Positions 12,687 through 23,102 of a stretch of DNA of 64,000 bases are shown here, in pieces; positions within the stretch are counted from its first letter, which is position 1, and the number at the start of each line of letters is the position of its first letter. A program made the translations under genes and the position numbers. Source of the stretch: Laburnicola sp. R22_1 (lineage: Eukaryota > Ascomycota > Dothideomycetes > Pleosporales > Didymosphaeriaceae); NCBI GenBank assembly GCA_014281115.1, contig JACONQ010000011.1, positions 2,480,001 through 2,544,000 of the forward strand. The letters are read 5' to 3'. Under the pieces are notes generated by a model, which saw only the letters and a list, made by a program, of their open reading frames with translations, made no database searches and had not been told where the DNA came from.

Positions 12687-13586
12687 TTATAGCCAGCGAT
12701 CGAACCACTCGTTGACCTGCTTATGCGAATCCTCTAGGCACGCCCGCTCCAGCGGATCATCTGGATTTCCGCGCACGGCAAAACCATGCCTCCCAGGCCG
12801 ATACGTCTGGTGCGCAATTTCAGGAACATGCCTCCCTCCCTCTCTGGCCTCGGCATGCACCTCCTCGACCATGGCCTTCTGGTTGTAGCTCACAGCAATA
12901 TCCTCGACACCCCAGCCAAACGTCGCGGGCACGACGAGCGTCTCGACGTCATCCGGTACGGCCAGGTGGCTCGGGTGCAGGGCCGCCACCGCATTGACGA
13001 GCGGTACCTTTTGCCCCTCCATGTCAATCATGTTGCGCTCCAGGCCCGCCCGGATGGCATATTTGCCTCCCCAGCAGAAACCAGCCATACCAATCTTTTG
13101 CTGCAGTGGCGTGGCCTGGCGTAGTGCCGTCAGAAAGTCCATGCAGACCTTGTTTGTCGGTCCCTCAAAGTGCCTCGACATCCAGAGCAGAAAGTGCGGC
13201 GCTGATGCCAGCAGGCCGGTGTACTTGGTAAAGGTAGTAAGCTTGGAGTCGTCGGCGGGGATAAGAAGGTCCGCTAGCGTCAGCGATACAGGGTCGCCTT
13301 GGAAGAAGTCCGGTAGGTAGACGAGCCAGTTGCCACTCTTTGCATAGGCATCGGCAATAAGTTTGTTGTTAGGCAGCGCAAGTCCAAAGATATCGGAGTA
13401 GACGACAATGATACCTCGTGGGTTGGAGCGATTCCCAACGACATATGTGTTGAGTCCGTGGATCACTTCCTCCGCTCCTTGGGGCAGGCCTGCGTGTATC
13501 GTGCCCTGGGATATATCAGTGTCACTTCATGTCTCACAACCGCGACCAGTGGGTACCGAAATGCAAGCGTTGCAAGGCTCAGCCAT
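12687..13586 (-). CDS. Dienelactone hydrolase family protein (cluster hydrolase)
   Basis: An alpha/beta-hydrolase of the dienelactone hydrolase family, predicted cytosolic. Model: exon 1 13586-13557, intron 13556-13506 (51 bp, GTACCC...CCCAG), exon 2 13505-12687, giving 282 residues, normal for the fungal family. The split start restores the family amino terminus (two Cys, then GTIHAGLPQG...IHGLNTYV). The nucleophile is Cys154 in GFCWGGK, with Asp212 and His250 (RHGFAVRG) as likely partners. Such proteins occur beside fungal polyketide genes and may hydrolyse or isomerise an intermediate, but the substrate is unknown. It is transcribed away from the enoyl reductase and is now separated from it by a 2.1-kb transposon. 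Membership of the cluster is likely by position, not proven. Confidence 0.8.
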
Positions 13587-13989
13587 CTTGCTCAATATCG
13601 TGATTGGGATGTTATGAGGGGTAATAACAGGGAAGAGGGAGAAATTGGAGCGGAATGTGGTGTCGTCAGCACGCTCCCTTTCCACTGTCCCGTCTCTTCG
13701 GTGCATGCAGCATCAGTGCATCCTTCGGTGGTTGCTTATGTCATTCGTCGCCGAAGCCCTTGGTAGTCGCTGCATCGCACGCTTCAATCGGTCATCTGAG
13801 CCGCATCGCTGACAATGATGGTCATATTCGGCTGGACCGGTGCACCGCATCTCACCGACGAATTACGGCGGAAAAGTCTAAACGCTCTTTCGCATACATG
13901 GTGTGAATGTATTTGTAGTGGGCATATCAATCGCCATGCTTGATTTGGACTTACCCTAGGTAGGGCGTCGAATAGATCGCGAATACCAA
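13587..13989. other. Upstream region of the hydrolase, now cut off by a transposon
   Basis: About 400 bp of normal composition between the hydrolase start and the TA target site of the transposon. Before insertion this was probably a shared divergent promoter for the hydrolase and the enoyl reductase, because only 35 bp of reductase leader remain on the far side. No coding region is supported. Confidence 0.45.
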
Positions 13990-13991
13990 TA

Positions 13992-16121
13992 CCGTGGGTC
14001 ACCACCTGGTGCACGGCCCCACCTGGTGCACGGTTTCCAGATGCCCACACCCACAACTTTTGCAGCTGTAGAGTCGCATATATATTGTATTATCGCGAGA
14101 TTTTTTAGTGGAGGGCTTTTAAGGACCTATTTGATTGATTGGTAACGATAAACTACGTGCGATACCTCTGTGGGAGGCGTACTTTGCGGGTGCGCGTGGC
14201 AGGGCCGGGTGTAGGCACCACATCAACTACAGATGATATATCCACACCAACATCCTCTGTCTCCTCAGCGACTTGAGGAGGTGGTGCAAAGGCCTTTGAC
14301 GGCGTCTATTACCCTTTTTGGAGAATTGTATATCTTGTTGGAGTTGCTTTTGGCTTCGCGCGCGATCCTAGCTTCTTCGCGCTGCACGGCCTTCTCGCGC
14401 TGTTCTTGAAGGCGTATTTCTTTGGCCACCTCTCTCATGCGCTGCCTCTCTTCAAGCATGGTAGCCTTCTCCTGCTTCTGCTGCTCCCTACGCTTGATCT
14501 CCTCGGACTTCTGTTGTTGTAGTAGCTGCTCGTCGGCATCCTTTTGTGCTTGGCGATCGCGGGCGTCCTTGACTTTGGATGGCGACCAGAATATAGCTCC
14601 ACCATTATACTCCTGCGGTGCCTTAAGTAATAGAGGCCTGCCACGTTGACGGCGCTTCTTCTCATTAACAAAGGCCCCTCTGAGTCGCTCGTTTTCATGC
14701 TGGAGGAGCTGTTTTTGTACAGCCATCACGTGAATCGTCTGGCTTAGCTGTTGGGAGCGTCGATCGTAGATATCCTCCACTACCTGGCGCAGTAATCGCT
14801 CAATCTTTCTCCAATCTGAAGCGCTGAGTACGGAAGTAGTACTATCGCTTGATGAGGGCCTCTCAGTCTCCTCTATTTTAAACTTCTTAAGTATAGCCTC
14901 TGGGTCTAACGGCGAAAGCCCTGTGACTTGAAAAGCCGTTAAGATCGTCTTTTCCTTAAACGTTGTATGCCAGGCCTTATAGAACAAGCGGAAGAAGTCT
15001 CTTTTTGTAATCGCGGAGATGCCCTGGCAGCTATACATGAACTCGGAGAGCTCGTTTGAGTAGGCAGTTGATAGAGGCTTGAAAAGGCAGACGTTGAGCG
15101 GCTGCAAGGTGTGGGTAGCGTGGGGAGGATAGATGGCCAGAAGAATCCGATTGTTGTCGCAAAACTTGATAAACTCTATCGATATATGTGAGCCATGGCC
15201 GTTAAGGATGAGTAGACGATATGATCGTCTTGCCTTTGCTTTTGTTTCGCGATTGAACACCTGTTCAAGCCATGCGAGCCCTAGCTTGTTGTTGGTCCAT
15301 CCACTGGGCGATGAGGCGAAGAAGGTTTTGTGCTCTGCAGGGTCGAAATCTTGAAGCCATGAGTCTTGTATCTTGCCAGAAACAGCCTGATAAATCAGCG
15401 CAGGCGTGAGATAGCTGCCGTCGGCGCAAATACAGGCCATTGTAGTTATCTACTCCCTGTTGCCGTCCTGGAGTGCTTGTTTCACGCCTCCGTGATTATA
15501 TCGATGGCGGGAGAACACGCGCTTTATTTTTGACAGCACACCAATCAAGAAGCCCTTCTCATCCATATTGTAGATATTGCGAGCCTCGATATCGTACTGA
15601 GTTATCTTCTGGTCTAGGAGCTTAAAATATAGGGCGTATTTGAAGGCAGAGTCAGCTCTGTGGCGTGTGGAATTGATGCCGGATGCCCATCGAGATACAA
15701 GCTCAATGTGATGCCGCGCAATAAAGCGATCAACCCAGTTTTTCCTGGCTTTTTCCTGCTATTTCTGCTGCGAAATTCCGTATCATCTCCCTTGTAGGTG
15801 GTAGCCCTCGTACACAGAGCTTATTAATATATTGTACGAGCTCAGTTTCCTGTGTAGAGTTGAGAAGGCGCATATTATCGACTTTCTCCGCATAGCTGCC
15901 GATAACCCCGCGGTGACGCTTCGACAGCAACGTTCGATCAACACCGTACTTTTTCGCAGTCTGAGTATAATTAGGCTTCTCTCCAAGCTTCAGCGATTTT
16001 AACGACTCTAGGGCAGCCTCCATTGGGTGTATATTGGTGGTGTAAAGCGATTCTGAAAGTGCGGGAGATTTGGTGTTGGCCGTGCACGAGGTGGGGCCGT
16101 GCACGAGGTGGTGACCCACGG
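13992..16121 (-). mobile_element. pogo-type (Tc1/mariner superfamily) DNA transposon, inserted between hydrolase and enoyl reductase
   Basis: A 2130-bp element with 42-bp terminal inverted repeats at 13992-14033 and 16080-16121 that differ at only two positions. Each starts CCGTGGGTCACCACCTGGTG (or its partner). The target duplication is TA at 13990-13991 and 16122-16123, as in the Tc1/mariner superfamily. Each terminus contains two tandem copies of a 17-bp unit (CACCTGGTGCACGGCCC). The one gene inside is a broken DDE transposase on the minus strand. The element ends 35 bp before the enoyl reductase start codon. Confidence 0.92.
14265..16023 (-). pseudogene. pogo-type DDE transposase, broken
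   Basis: The amino-terminal part (16023 to about 15740) is a psq/CENP-B-like helix-turn-helix region (SLKLGEKPNYTQTAKKYGVD, LLSKRHRGV). The DDE_1 catalytic core and a charged coiled-coil-like tail rich in Glu, Arg and Gln follow (15440-14265). Three defects are visible. There is a frame change near 15750 between KSQEKLG and the continuing WVDRFIARHH frame. An in-frame TAG sits where GNREWIT expects Trp (just upstream of 15440). The catalytic Asp is Asn in LLILNGHGSH, where related copies have DGH. The last two are G-to-A changes. The copy cannot catalyse its own transposition. Confidence 0.85.
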
Positions 16122-16158
16122 TAATCTTTTCATCTGCGTGGCACCATTTACAGCCAAA

Positions 16159-17326
16159 ATGCCTTCTGTCGACCCCATAGCCCAGGTACCGCGGCATCAG
16201 ACTGCCATTGTCGCCACTGGGCCGGGCCAACTATCCATTCAGCATGATGCGCCCATGCCAGCCTTGGCTCCGGACATGATCCTTGTCAGGGCGGCATCCG
16301 TCGCGCTGAACCCAGTCGACATCAAGTCGCTGGATTACAGTGCAGCCCTCGGTGCCATAATGGGCTTCGATTTTGCCGGCACAGTCGCTGCGCTAGGCGA
16401 CGAAGCAGCGAAAGATGGACGCTTGTCCGTGGGCGATCGCGTAGCCGGAGTTGTCTACGGCATGGACAAGCTGCAGCCTGACGTGGGCGCTTTTGCGCAG
16501 TACATTGGCGCCCTGGCCGACCTGGTCCTCAAGATCCCCGAAACTCTGTCATTTGAAGATGCTGCTGCTCTTGGTTTGGCGACAGCCACAGCAGCGTACG
16601 GCCTCTTCAAGGAGCTCGCACTGCCGGGATCCCTGGACCGACTCGTCTCAAGTGATGAAGCCCAAGATGGCGACTTTGTCCTCGTCGCCGGTGGTGCTAC
16701 AGCCACTGGTACACGTGCGATTGAACTGCTCAAGACGTAAGAGACCTGACCCGAGGGATACCGATGAGAAGCTGACATGCGACTACAGCGCTGGCTTCCG
16801 TCCCGTCGCTACTTCATCTCCATCCAACTTTGAGCTCGTCAAAAAGTTTGGCGCGGAGAAGGTGTTTGACTACCATGACGAGGACTGCGCCGAGCAGATC
16901 CGCGCCTACACCGGCAACGAGCTGGAGTTTGCACTTGACTGTGTCGCGGAAGCCGAGACAACTCAGATGTGCTACGGAGCTATCGGGCGCGCTGGTGGCC
17001 GCTACGTTGCTGTCGAGCCCTTTCGCGACTCAATTGCTCAGGGTCGGTCGCACACCGTTGAGCCATCTTGGTTCAACGTCATGACCATCTGGGGTCGCAA
17101 GGTTGAGCTTGGTGGTGAATACGCCCGCGAGGCATCCGCAGAGGACCGAGCTTTTGGTGCGCGTTCATTTGCTGCCGTTCAGACCCTCGTGGATCGAGGT
17201 CTGGTGACTACACACCCTGTCAAGGTGATGCCTGGAAGCTTCGAGGGCATCGCAAAGGGTCTTGCGCAGCTACGAAGCCAGCCTCCTTCGGGTTACAAGT
17301 TGGTTTATCGCATTGCGGAATTGTAG
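16159..17326 (+). CDS. Trans-acting enoyl reductase of the PKS-NRPS (LovC/ApdC-like)
   Basis: Medium-chain NADPH-dependent reductase that in this family works in trans with a highly reducing PKS lacking its own ER domain. Exon 1 16159-16736, intron 16737-16788 (52 bp, branch CTGAC), exon 2 16789-17326: 371 residues, close to LovC-type enzymes. Visible features are the GroES-like fold (ALNPVDIKSLD, GFDFAGTVAALG) and the nucleotide-binding turn VAGGATATGTRAIELL near residues 180-192. No zinc ligands of the alcohol dehydrogenases are seen, as expected for the family. The neighbouring PKS-NRPS has no recognisable ER, which supports the partnership. A transposon terminus lies 35 bp upstream of the ATG, so the native promoter is displaced by 2.1 kb and expression may be altered. 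Confidence 0.9.
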
Positions 17327-17856
17327 GACACCTTCATAATTCTATACATTCTAGATTGAAAGACGATGAATTAACGCACCCATTACCATAAGTTGTCATA
17401 AAGTACAGGTAATAACGGGCTAATTGATGTGGTCCCTCGATATGGTCCTACACGACGACATTTCAGTCTGTGCTTGAACAATACAAAAAAAGAATGCGCC
17501 GAAATGCGATTTTGCAGCAAGAGGTGATGGAAACAACAAGACAGATCAAAGGCAACCAAAGTGCTGCTCAACCCGTAACAGTAGCCAGAGGTAATGACTG
17601 AACGAAAATACAGGCGAGACTATATTAAAGGTCTCCTATCGGGCCTGTTGTCTATTCCGCTGTTCAACAAGCTGCTTCGCATGTTTATCTCGGGTGCTAG
17701 ACCATCATCGGTCCCTCTCCTTGTTGCTTTAAGATCACCGCCTCACTCCCCTCACGCTGAAAGTTCTCACCTCCGTTTATCAAGCACAACAGTCACAGTG
17801 CAAGCAGATGATTTGAAACATAGACAATATGGCATTTCTTCTTAATAGCTCTAACC
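17327..17856. other. Convergent intergenic region
   Basis: About 530 bp between the 3' ends of the enoyl reductase (+) and the FAD monooxygenase (-). It should hold both transcription ends. No gene or repeat is recognised. Confidence 0.5.
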
Positions 17857-19224
17857 TTACGCACTAACTTCGAGTAGAACCTCCGAGTGCGGAATCACCT
17901 TCATCGGGGCAAGCAGGGGTTGCTTGTCCTTGATCTTGGATCCATCAACCCACTCTCGAGAGAGCTTGACCGACTTGACACCTCTGACAAGCATCTCAGC
18001 ATTGTAGTCCTCAACTTCTGCCTTGATGGCTTTAATGTCACTACCAGCACCGCGCTTCTCCAACCGATCGAGCGACTTGGCGAGCGACATGGCGTCAAGA
18101 AACGTGTTGTATCCGCCCTCCCCACGGAACGGCGTCATTACATGCGCAGCGTCTCCCATGAGAATGACGCGACCAGCCGGCAGGCTAGAGAGCTCCAAGT
18201 CACGCCACACGTGCGTCTCCTCCCTGATGCCCTCAACAGGTGTCAAGTCGAAAATCTCACGAAACTTGGGGTCGCGGCTCTTTATGATTTCACGCACGTG
18301 GTCCAGCTTCTCTTGCTGGGTCGCCTTCTTCAGCCAGTGATCTGGGTCAGCGATCGTAGCGTCGTTGCGGGACATGATCCAATAGTAGCGCGCTGACTTG
18401 CCGTCGGGGGCTACATCGTGCAGGGAGCAAAAGGTCAGGTAGCCGCGCTGCGCATCAATGAGAGAGTAGCTTCCGTGGCTAAGCTCGAGCTGGCGCTTAG
18501 AAGCCTCGCCCGAGATGGTCAGTTGACCGACAATGGCCGCCAGGGGAATGACTTTTAAAAGCTCGTCGTGAGACTTCTGCAGCAATTGCTGGCGAACTTT
18601 GAGTTCGTGTCAGTCAATTCAGATAGAGAAGACAAGGGAGCTTACCGGCGCTCTTTACGCCATCAGCTCCGACTAGGATGTCGCCTTGAGCGCTAGTGCC
18701 GTCCTCGAAAGTGACCGAGACACCCTGGTCGCTATGCTGAATGTGCTAACGCGCTTCCCCCACTTGATGGGGATGTTGGTTGATAGCCAGTTTCTGAGCC
18801 TGTAACGCTCTGCACGGATGAAAGGCGTGTCACCTGAGTCCTGCGTGTGTTAGATGTTGGGTTCATGTAGAAATATTGGCTTATGTTGGTACCTCCCAGC
18901 CAACTCGCATATTGCTCTCAGCAGGGTAGAGACAGATCTGCGTCGGCAGCTTCAGCGGCAGCATGTGGTTGGTAGCCTGCTTCAAGTCGGGGAGATCATC
19001 AGGCATCGAGGCGATGAGATCATCCGTAATACTGCTATTTATGAGCGTCTCATCTCGGTCCATGTATCGGAAGTGTCCTACGTATGGAGAGCGATGGCCC
19101 ATCCCTGAAAACGAGAGTCTTTATTGGCATCACGCTCAAAGACTTCGTATGAGACACCACGCTTTCGCAGGTTTTGGGCAAGCGTGAGGCCGCCGAGGCC
19201 AGCTCCAACAATGAGAACGTGCAT
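17857..19224 (-). CDS. FAD-dependent monooxygenase, with an apparent one-base frameshift in exon 3
   Basis: Class A (salicylate-hydroxylase-like) flavoprotein monooxygenase, a likely tailoring hydroxylase. Exons 19224-19082, 19034-18893, 18840-18646 and 18596-17857; introns of 47, 52 and 49 bp, all GT-AG. Exon 1 has the FAD Rossmann motif GAGLGG (residues 7-12) followed by VFERD; exon 3 has the DG motif (LVGADGVKS); exon 4 has GDAAHVMTPFRGEGG, the FAD ribityl-binding GD motif. In exon 3 the frame after NWLSTNIPIKWGKRV (about 18757) does not continue: the family sequence HSDQGVSVTFEDGT lies in the next frame, and the exon is one base short for correct splicing phase. Either the gene is dead by a one-base loss or the base call is wrong. 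Intact length would be about 406 residues. Divergent from the 2-oxoglutarate oxygenase. Confidence 0.75.
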
Positions 19225-19667
19225 GATGTCAGCTGCAAGTGGTTGACGGCTCGAGTGGATGATCGTGAAGGACTAATCGAGGGTTTTAATGCAGGACCTA
19301 TCGATGTACATGAATTTACTCTTCTGAGGCTAGGATATTCCTGATCGGGATCGAAGGAATTGAAGCGATTCGCCAATGGCTCCTTGGAAAAGTCGCCGAA
19401 GTCGTCAGCCTCGCGGCGCCGCATGCCGCATGCCTTATGCGTACGGCCGAACAGCATGTTTATATGATCATTCCTACGTGAGCCCCATTCGGTCCTTGTC
19501 AGGTTTCGGTGAAGTATTACGTGTGACAAACGAGTTCCTCTTGCGAGACGATTGATGGGTGCTGTGTGCGTGGGTCTAATAAAGACATCAGAGACTTGGA
19601 GCCTGGGTCACCTGGACTACCCTTTCTTAACCACTTTGGTAAACGAAATTACATCACACTGTCCATC
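19225..19667. promoter_or_regulatory. Divergent promoter between the two oxygenase genes
   Basis: The 443 bp between the start codons of the FAD monooxygenase (-) and the 2-oxoglutarate oxygenase (+) must drive both. It contains TCGGGATCGA at 19345-19354, a TCG-N4-CGA inverted triplet of the type bound by Zn(2)Cys(6) factors. A similar TCGGCTCCGA lies upstream of the MFS gene (20909-20918). Binding is only a guess. Confidence 0.4.
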
Positions 19668-20715
19668 ATGCTTAGCGAGAAGCTGCAGCTTCCTGTAATT
19701 GACTTTGCACCTTATCTGGCGCCCGAAGCACCGGGTGATCAAGAAGAGGTTATTGCTCAGGTCCGAGCTGCTTGCCAGGAATATGGCTTCTTCCAGGTCA
19801 AGGGCCATGGAATTCCTGTTGGCTTGCAGCACCAGCTGTTGAAGAGCCTAGATAGGCTTTTCAGCATGCCCAGAGAAGAGAAGATGAAGCTCTCCTATCT
19901 GGAAAACAAGTGTCGCCGAGGCTACGAGGCCTCTGGCATGTCTCTGAGACCTGGTGATGCGATGCCAGATTCCAAGGAGGTAAGCAAATTCGCAGTTTTC
20001 AGGAATAATTATTCGAGCAGTCCGTGTTGATCGCATGGGCATCGCTGATCCGTTGAGCCTGCAGGCTTACTACTTAGGCCGCGAGGATCCTGTCGTGGAG
20101 CTTTCCGGTTTCTACGGACCAAACGTGTGGCCTAATATTCCTGAGGACGAATTCCGCACCCCAGCCTGGGAGTATTATCAAAAGACCAGCGACCTCGGCA
20201 AGACGATCTGGGAGATCCTCCTCCAAGGCCTAGGCTATCCCGTCAGTCTCATGGAAGCCTTTGCCAAGCGTCCCCTTGTTCAGATGAAGATGATTCGCTA
20301 TCCCTCCCCCAGTGCAACACTGCCTGGCCAATTCGGCGTCGGCGCCCACAACGACTTTGGCGGCGTCACGGTCCTCTTACAGCAACCCGGAAAAGACGGC
20401 CTCGAAGTTTGGCTAGAGGAGCAGCAGACATGGCTGAGCGTGCCCGCTGTGGAGGACGTTTACGTCATCAATTGCGGCGATATGATTATGAAGTGGAGCG
20501 GAGGCCAGTACAAGAGCGTCAAGCACCGGGTAATCAACAAGTCCGAGGGGGAAAGACTTTCGTGCGCTACTTTCTGGCACGGTGATGTCTTTGCGACGAA
20601 CCCCTTGAATCCGAATGATCCGAACAAGGAGACTGTCGGGCAGTTGCTGGTCAAGAGGTTTCGCCACCAAATGTCTATTCACAAGGAAGGACTTGCACAG
20701 GTTGGAGAGGCGTGA
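19668..20715 (+). CDS. 2-oxoglutarate/Fe(II)-dependent oxygenase (isopenicillin N synthase-like)
   Basis: Non-haem iron oxygenase of the DIOX_N/2OG-FeII_Oxy type, a likely hydroxylase, desaturase or ring-forming tailoring enzyme. Exon 1 19668-19979, intron 19980-20064 (85 bp, GTAAGC...CTGCAG, phase 0), exon 2 20065-20715: 320 residues. The amino-terminal domain starts LPVIDFAPYL and includes EYGFFQVKGHGIP. The iron ligands are His199 and Asp201 (AHNDFGG) and His258 (SVKHRVIN). Arg268 and Ser270 (ERLSC) form the RxS motif for 2-oxoglutarate. The first ATG after the leader was chosen; an in-frame upstream extension to 19566 lacks a family match. It sits between the FAD monooxygenase and the MFS exporter, within the cluster. 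The substrate is not predictable. Confidence 0.9.
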
Positions 20716-21335
20716 ATCGGCTCTCTGACGATGTTTAGGGTAGACAGAAGTACTTGCAGCTGGTTTTCAATGAGCACTTTAGGTCTGTATGCTTCGCCGT
20801 TTTACGGTAAACCGCAGTGTCAAATTGAAGCAGTTCGTAAACCTAACAAACATGTGTTATGAGCAAGATTCCAATTGTAGGTACGCGTTGGCCGAGTAGA
20901 GTCAATTTTCGGCTCCGAAGAGATCGGCGACTTGTTGTGGGTCCAACAATGGGTGGCCTGAAGCCGTCCAACAGGGGTCGCAGGATACAAGGTGCTGACT
21001 TCGGCATCAACCGCAGTAGACCGGATGGTTAGCGCCGAAACTGCATTGAAGCAGCTTCGGCATCAAAGGATCGGACACGAGGTGATGCTGCGGCTCGGGG
21101 TTGAGAAGTCAGCACACCTAGACAGTTGATACACAATATTCTCACCACCCTTTTGATCACCCCACTGCGTGATCTTACAAGAAGGAACATCTAGACCCTC
21201 TTGGCATTTCTCAAGCCACCATCCCTTCTTGCTTACTTCCACTGCACCAACATAATCGTTTGTTTTACCTATTTTACTTGTTTGTCGATTTACGCATCCT
21301 GGCTTCGAAGGAAATCCACTGCATTTGAAGACAAA
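20716..21335. promoter_or_regulatory. Upstream region of the MFS gene
   Basis: 620 bp between two same-strand genes. It is rich in CGG/CCG triplets, with two copies of CTTCGGCATCAA (near 20999 and 21055) and the palindrome-like TCGGCTCCGA at 20909-20918. These are the kind of sites Zn(2)Cys(6) factors use, and they may be cluster regulatory elements. No coding region is seen. Confidence 0.4.
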
Positions 21336-23102
21336 ATGTCAAACCAAGAGAAAACGAACAGCGCCGACGCGTCTAAATCAAGCCTCCATGACGAAAGCCA
21401 CTCGGAAAAGCATGAGACGGAAGTTGTCGTCAACTCGACTGCCGAGAGCGAAGATGCGCCTGCAGAGGGCTACCCACAAGGTCTACACCTGGTGATTCTC
21501 GTAGTGGCAGTCAACATGGCCATCTTCTTGGCATCGCTCGACCAGGCAAGCCTATGCAGACCCACTTAAACCCAGACTCAATCCTAACACTGTGACAGAC
21601 CATTATCGGCACCGCCATCCCCAAGATCACGGATGAATTCCACGGTCTCAGACAAGTGTCGTGGTATGGCTCGGCCTACTTCATGTGCCTGGGCGGGTTC
21701 CAGTCCGTCTGGGGCAAGGCCATGCGGTTCTTCCCTCTGAAGATCACATTCATCACGACAGTCCTCATCTTCGAGCTGGGAAGTCTGATTTGCGGCGTGT
21801 CGCCCAACTCGACGGCCTTCATCGTCGGACGCGCTATCGCTGGTGTCGGCGGCGCAGGCATTACCACCGGCGCAACCGTCATTCTTGCCCTCAGCGCCGA
21901 ACCGGCCAAGAGACCGACTTTAATGGGAACTATGGGATTGTCGTACTGCCTTGCGTTTCTGCTTGGGCCTATTGTTGGTGGTGCCTTTTCGGAGAGTGTC
22001 ACTTGGCGATGGTGCTTCTATATTAACCTCCCAATTGGGGGTGTCTCTCTTGCGCTGGTGTATGTCTTCTTCAAGACGCCCAGCACTGCAAAGGTGGAGG
22101 AAGCAACTTTGTCGGAGAAGTTGCGACACATGGATCCCATTGGCGTCATGCTCGCTATGGGCGCCATCATCAGCTTCATTTTGGCCCTGCAATACGGCGG
22201 CGTTAGTTACGCCTGGAACAGCAGCATGGTAATCGGCCTGCTTGTTGGATTTGTCGTCATCCTGCTCACGCTGGCTGGGTGGGAGTACTCCCAGGGAGAC
22301 TACGCCATGCTGCCTCGTCGACTGTTCCAGCGTCGCTCGCTGTGGGCTGGAAGTCTGTTCCAGTTTCACTTTGTCGGTTGCTACTTTCTGCTGCTATTCT
22401 ACTTGCCCATCTATTTTCAGAGCATCAATGGCGACTCCGCCATCATGTCCGGAGTCCACAACCTTCCTATGGTCATTTCTGCTTGCCTGTTCATCATTAT
22501 GGGTGGTGTGGCAGTCGAAAAAACCCAGCTTGCTACACCATACATGACTGGCGGTGCGGCTTTGGCAACAGTAGCGACCGGGCTTCTGTACACTCTTGAC
22601 GTCGGCACTTCTACTGGAAGATGGGTGGGATATCAGATCTTGGTCGGAGCTGCTTTGGCATTTCCTTTTCAGAATGCTCTCAACATTGTCCAAAGTGACA
22701 CGCCCCCGAGAGACATCTCTACTGTCACCTCTAGCCTTTACTGTGAGTAGTGAAGCCACTCTATCAACTCAAAGCTAACCACATATTGAAGTCTTCCAAA
22801 TCCTTGGCGGCGCCTTCAGTATCTCGGCTGCACAATCTGCTTTCGTCAACAGACTTATCCATTCTCTCGCTGTCAATGCGCCTGGCATCAACCCCCAGAA
22901 GGTCATCATTACGGGTGCTTCGGAACTTCGCGCTGTTTTTACAGCAGAGCAACTCCCAGGTGTCGTGCAAGCGTACATGGACGGACTAAAGGCTGCCTTT
23001 GCTGTGGGTATTGGAATGGCGGGAATGGCTTTCATTGCGAGCTTTCTCAGCCCCTGGAAGAGACTGTATGTCAAGCCTGGTGAGGGTGCAGCTATTGCTT
23101 AA
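21336..23102 (+). CDS. MFS transporter, DHA2 (14-helix drug:H+ antiporter) family
   Basis: Plasma-membrane or vesicle exporter likely to remove the cluster product. Exons 21336-21545, 21599-22742 and 22792-23102, about 554 residues. Intron 1 (21546-21598) begins GC rather than GT (CAG|GCAAGC) and ends GTGACAG; intron 2 (22743-22791) is GT-AG. A ~50-residue acidic, Ser-rich cytosolic leader precedes the first helix (HLVILVVAVNMAIFLASLDQ), followed by TIIGTAIPKI and WYGSAYF, the usual DHA2 motif-A/D1 region. GRAIAGVGGAGITTGA is the motif in helix 4, and LGPIVGGAFSESVTWRWCFYINLPIGG is motif C of antiporters. It lies directly upstream of the PKS-NRPS on the same strand. Confidence 0.92.

Noticed and set aside
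12786..13320. Plus-strand frames of about 110 residues opposite the hydrolase
   Set aside because: Antisense shadows of a clear dienelactone hydrolase gene.
13784..14056. Open frame of 90 residues on the minus strand
   Set aside because: It crosses the transposon boundary at 13992 and has no family features; it is created by the insertion.
16451..16788. Alternative second frame inside exon 1 of the enoyl reductase
   Set aside because: It is the out-of-frame upstream extension of exon 2; the spliced model gives the family sequence.
18741..18760. A tiny intron to rescue the monooxygenase frame
   Set aside because: The only GT...AG pair that would fit spans about 14 bases, far below the 47-85 bp introns used here.
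19566..19667. Amino-terminal extension of the 2-oxoglutarate oxygenase
   Set aside because: The extra residues show no similarity to the family, which normally begins shortly before LPVIDF; the ATG at 19668 fits.
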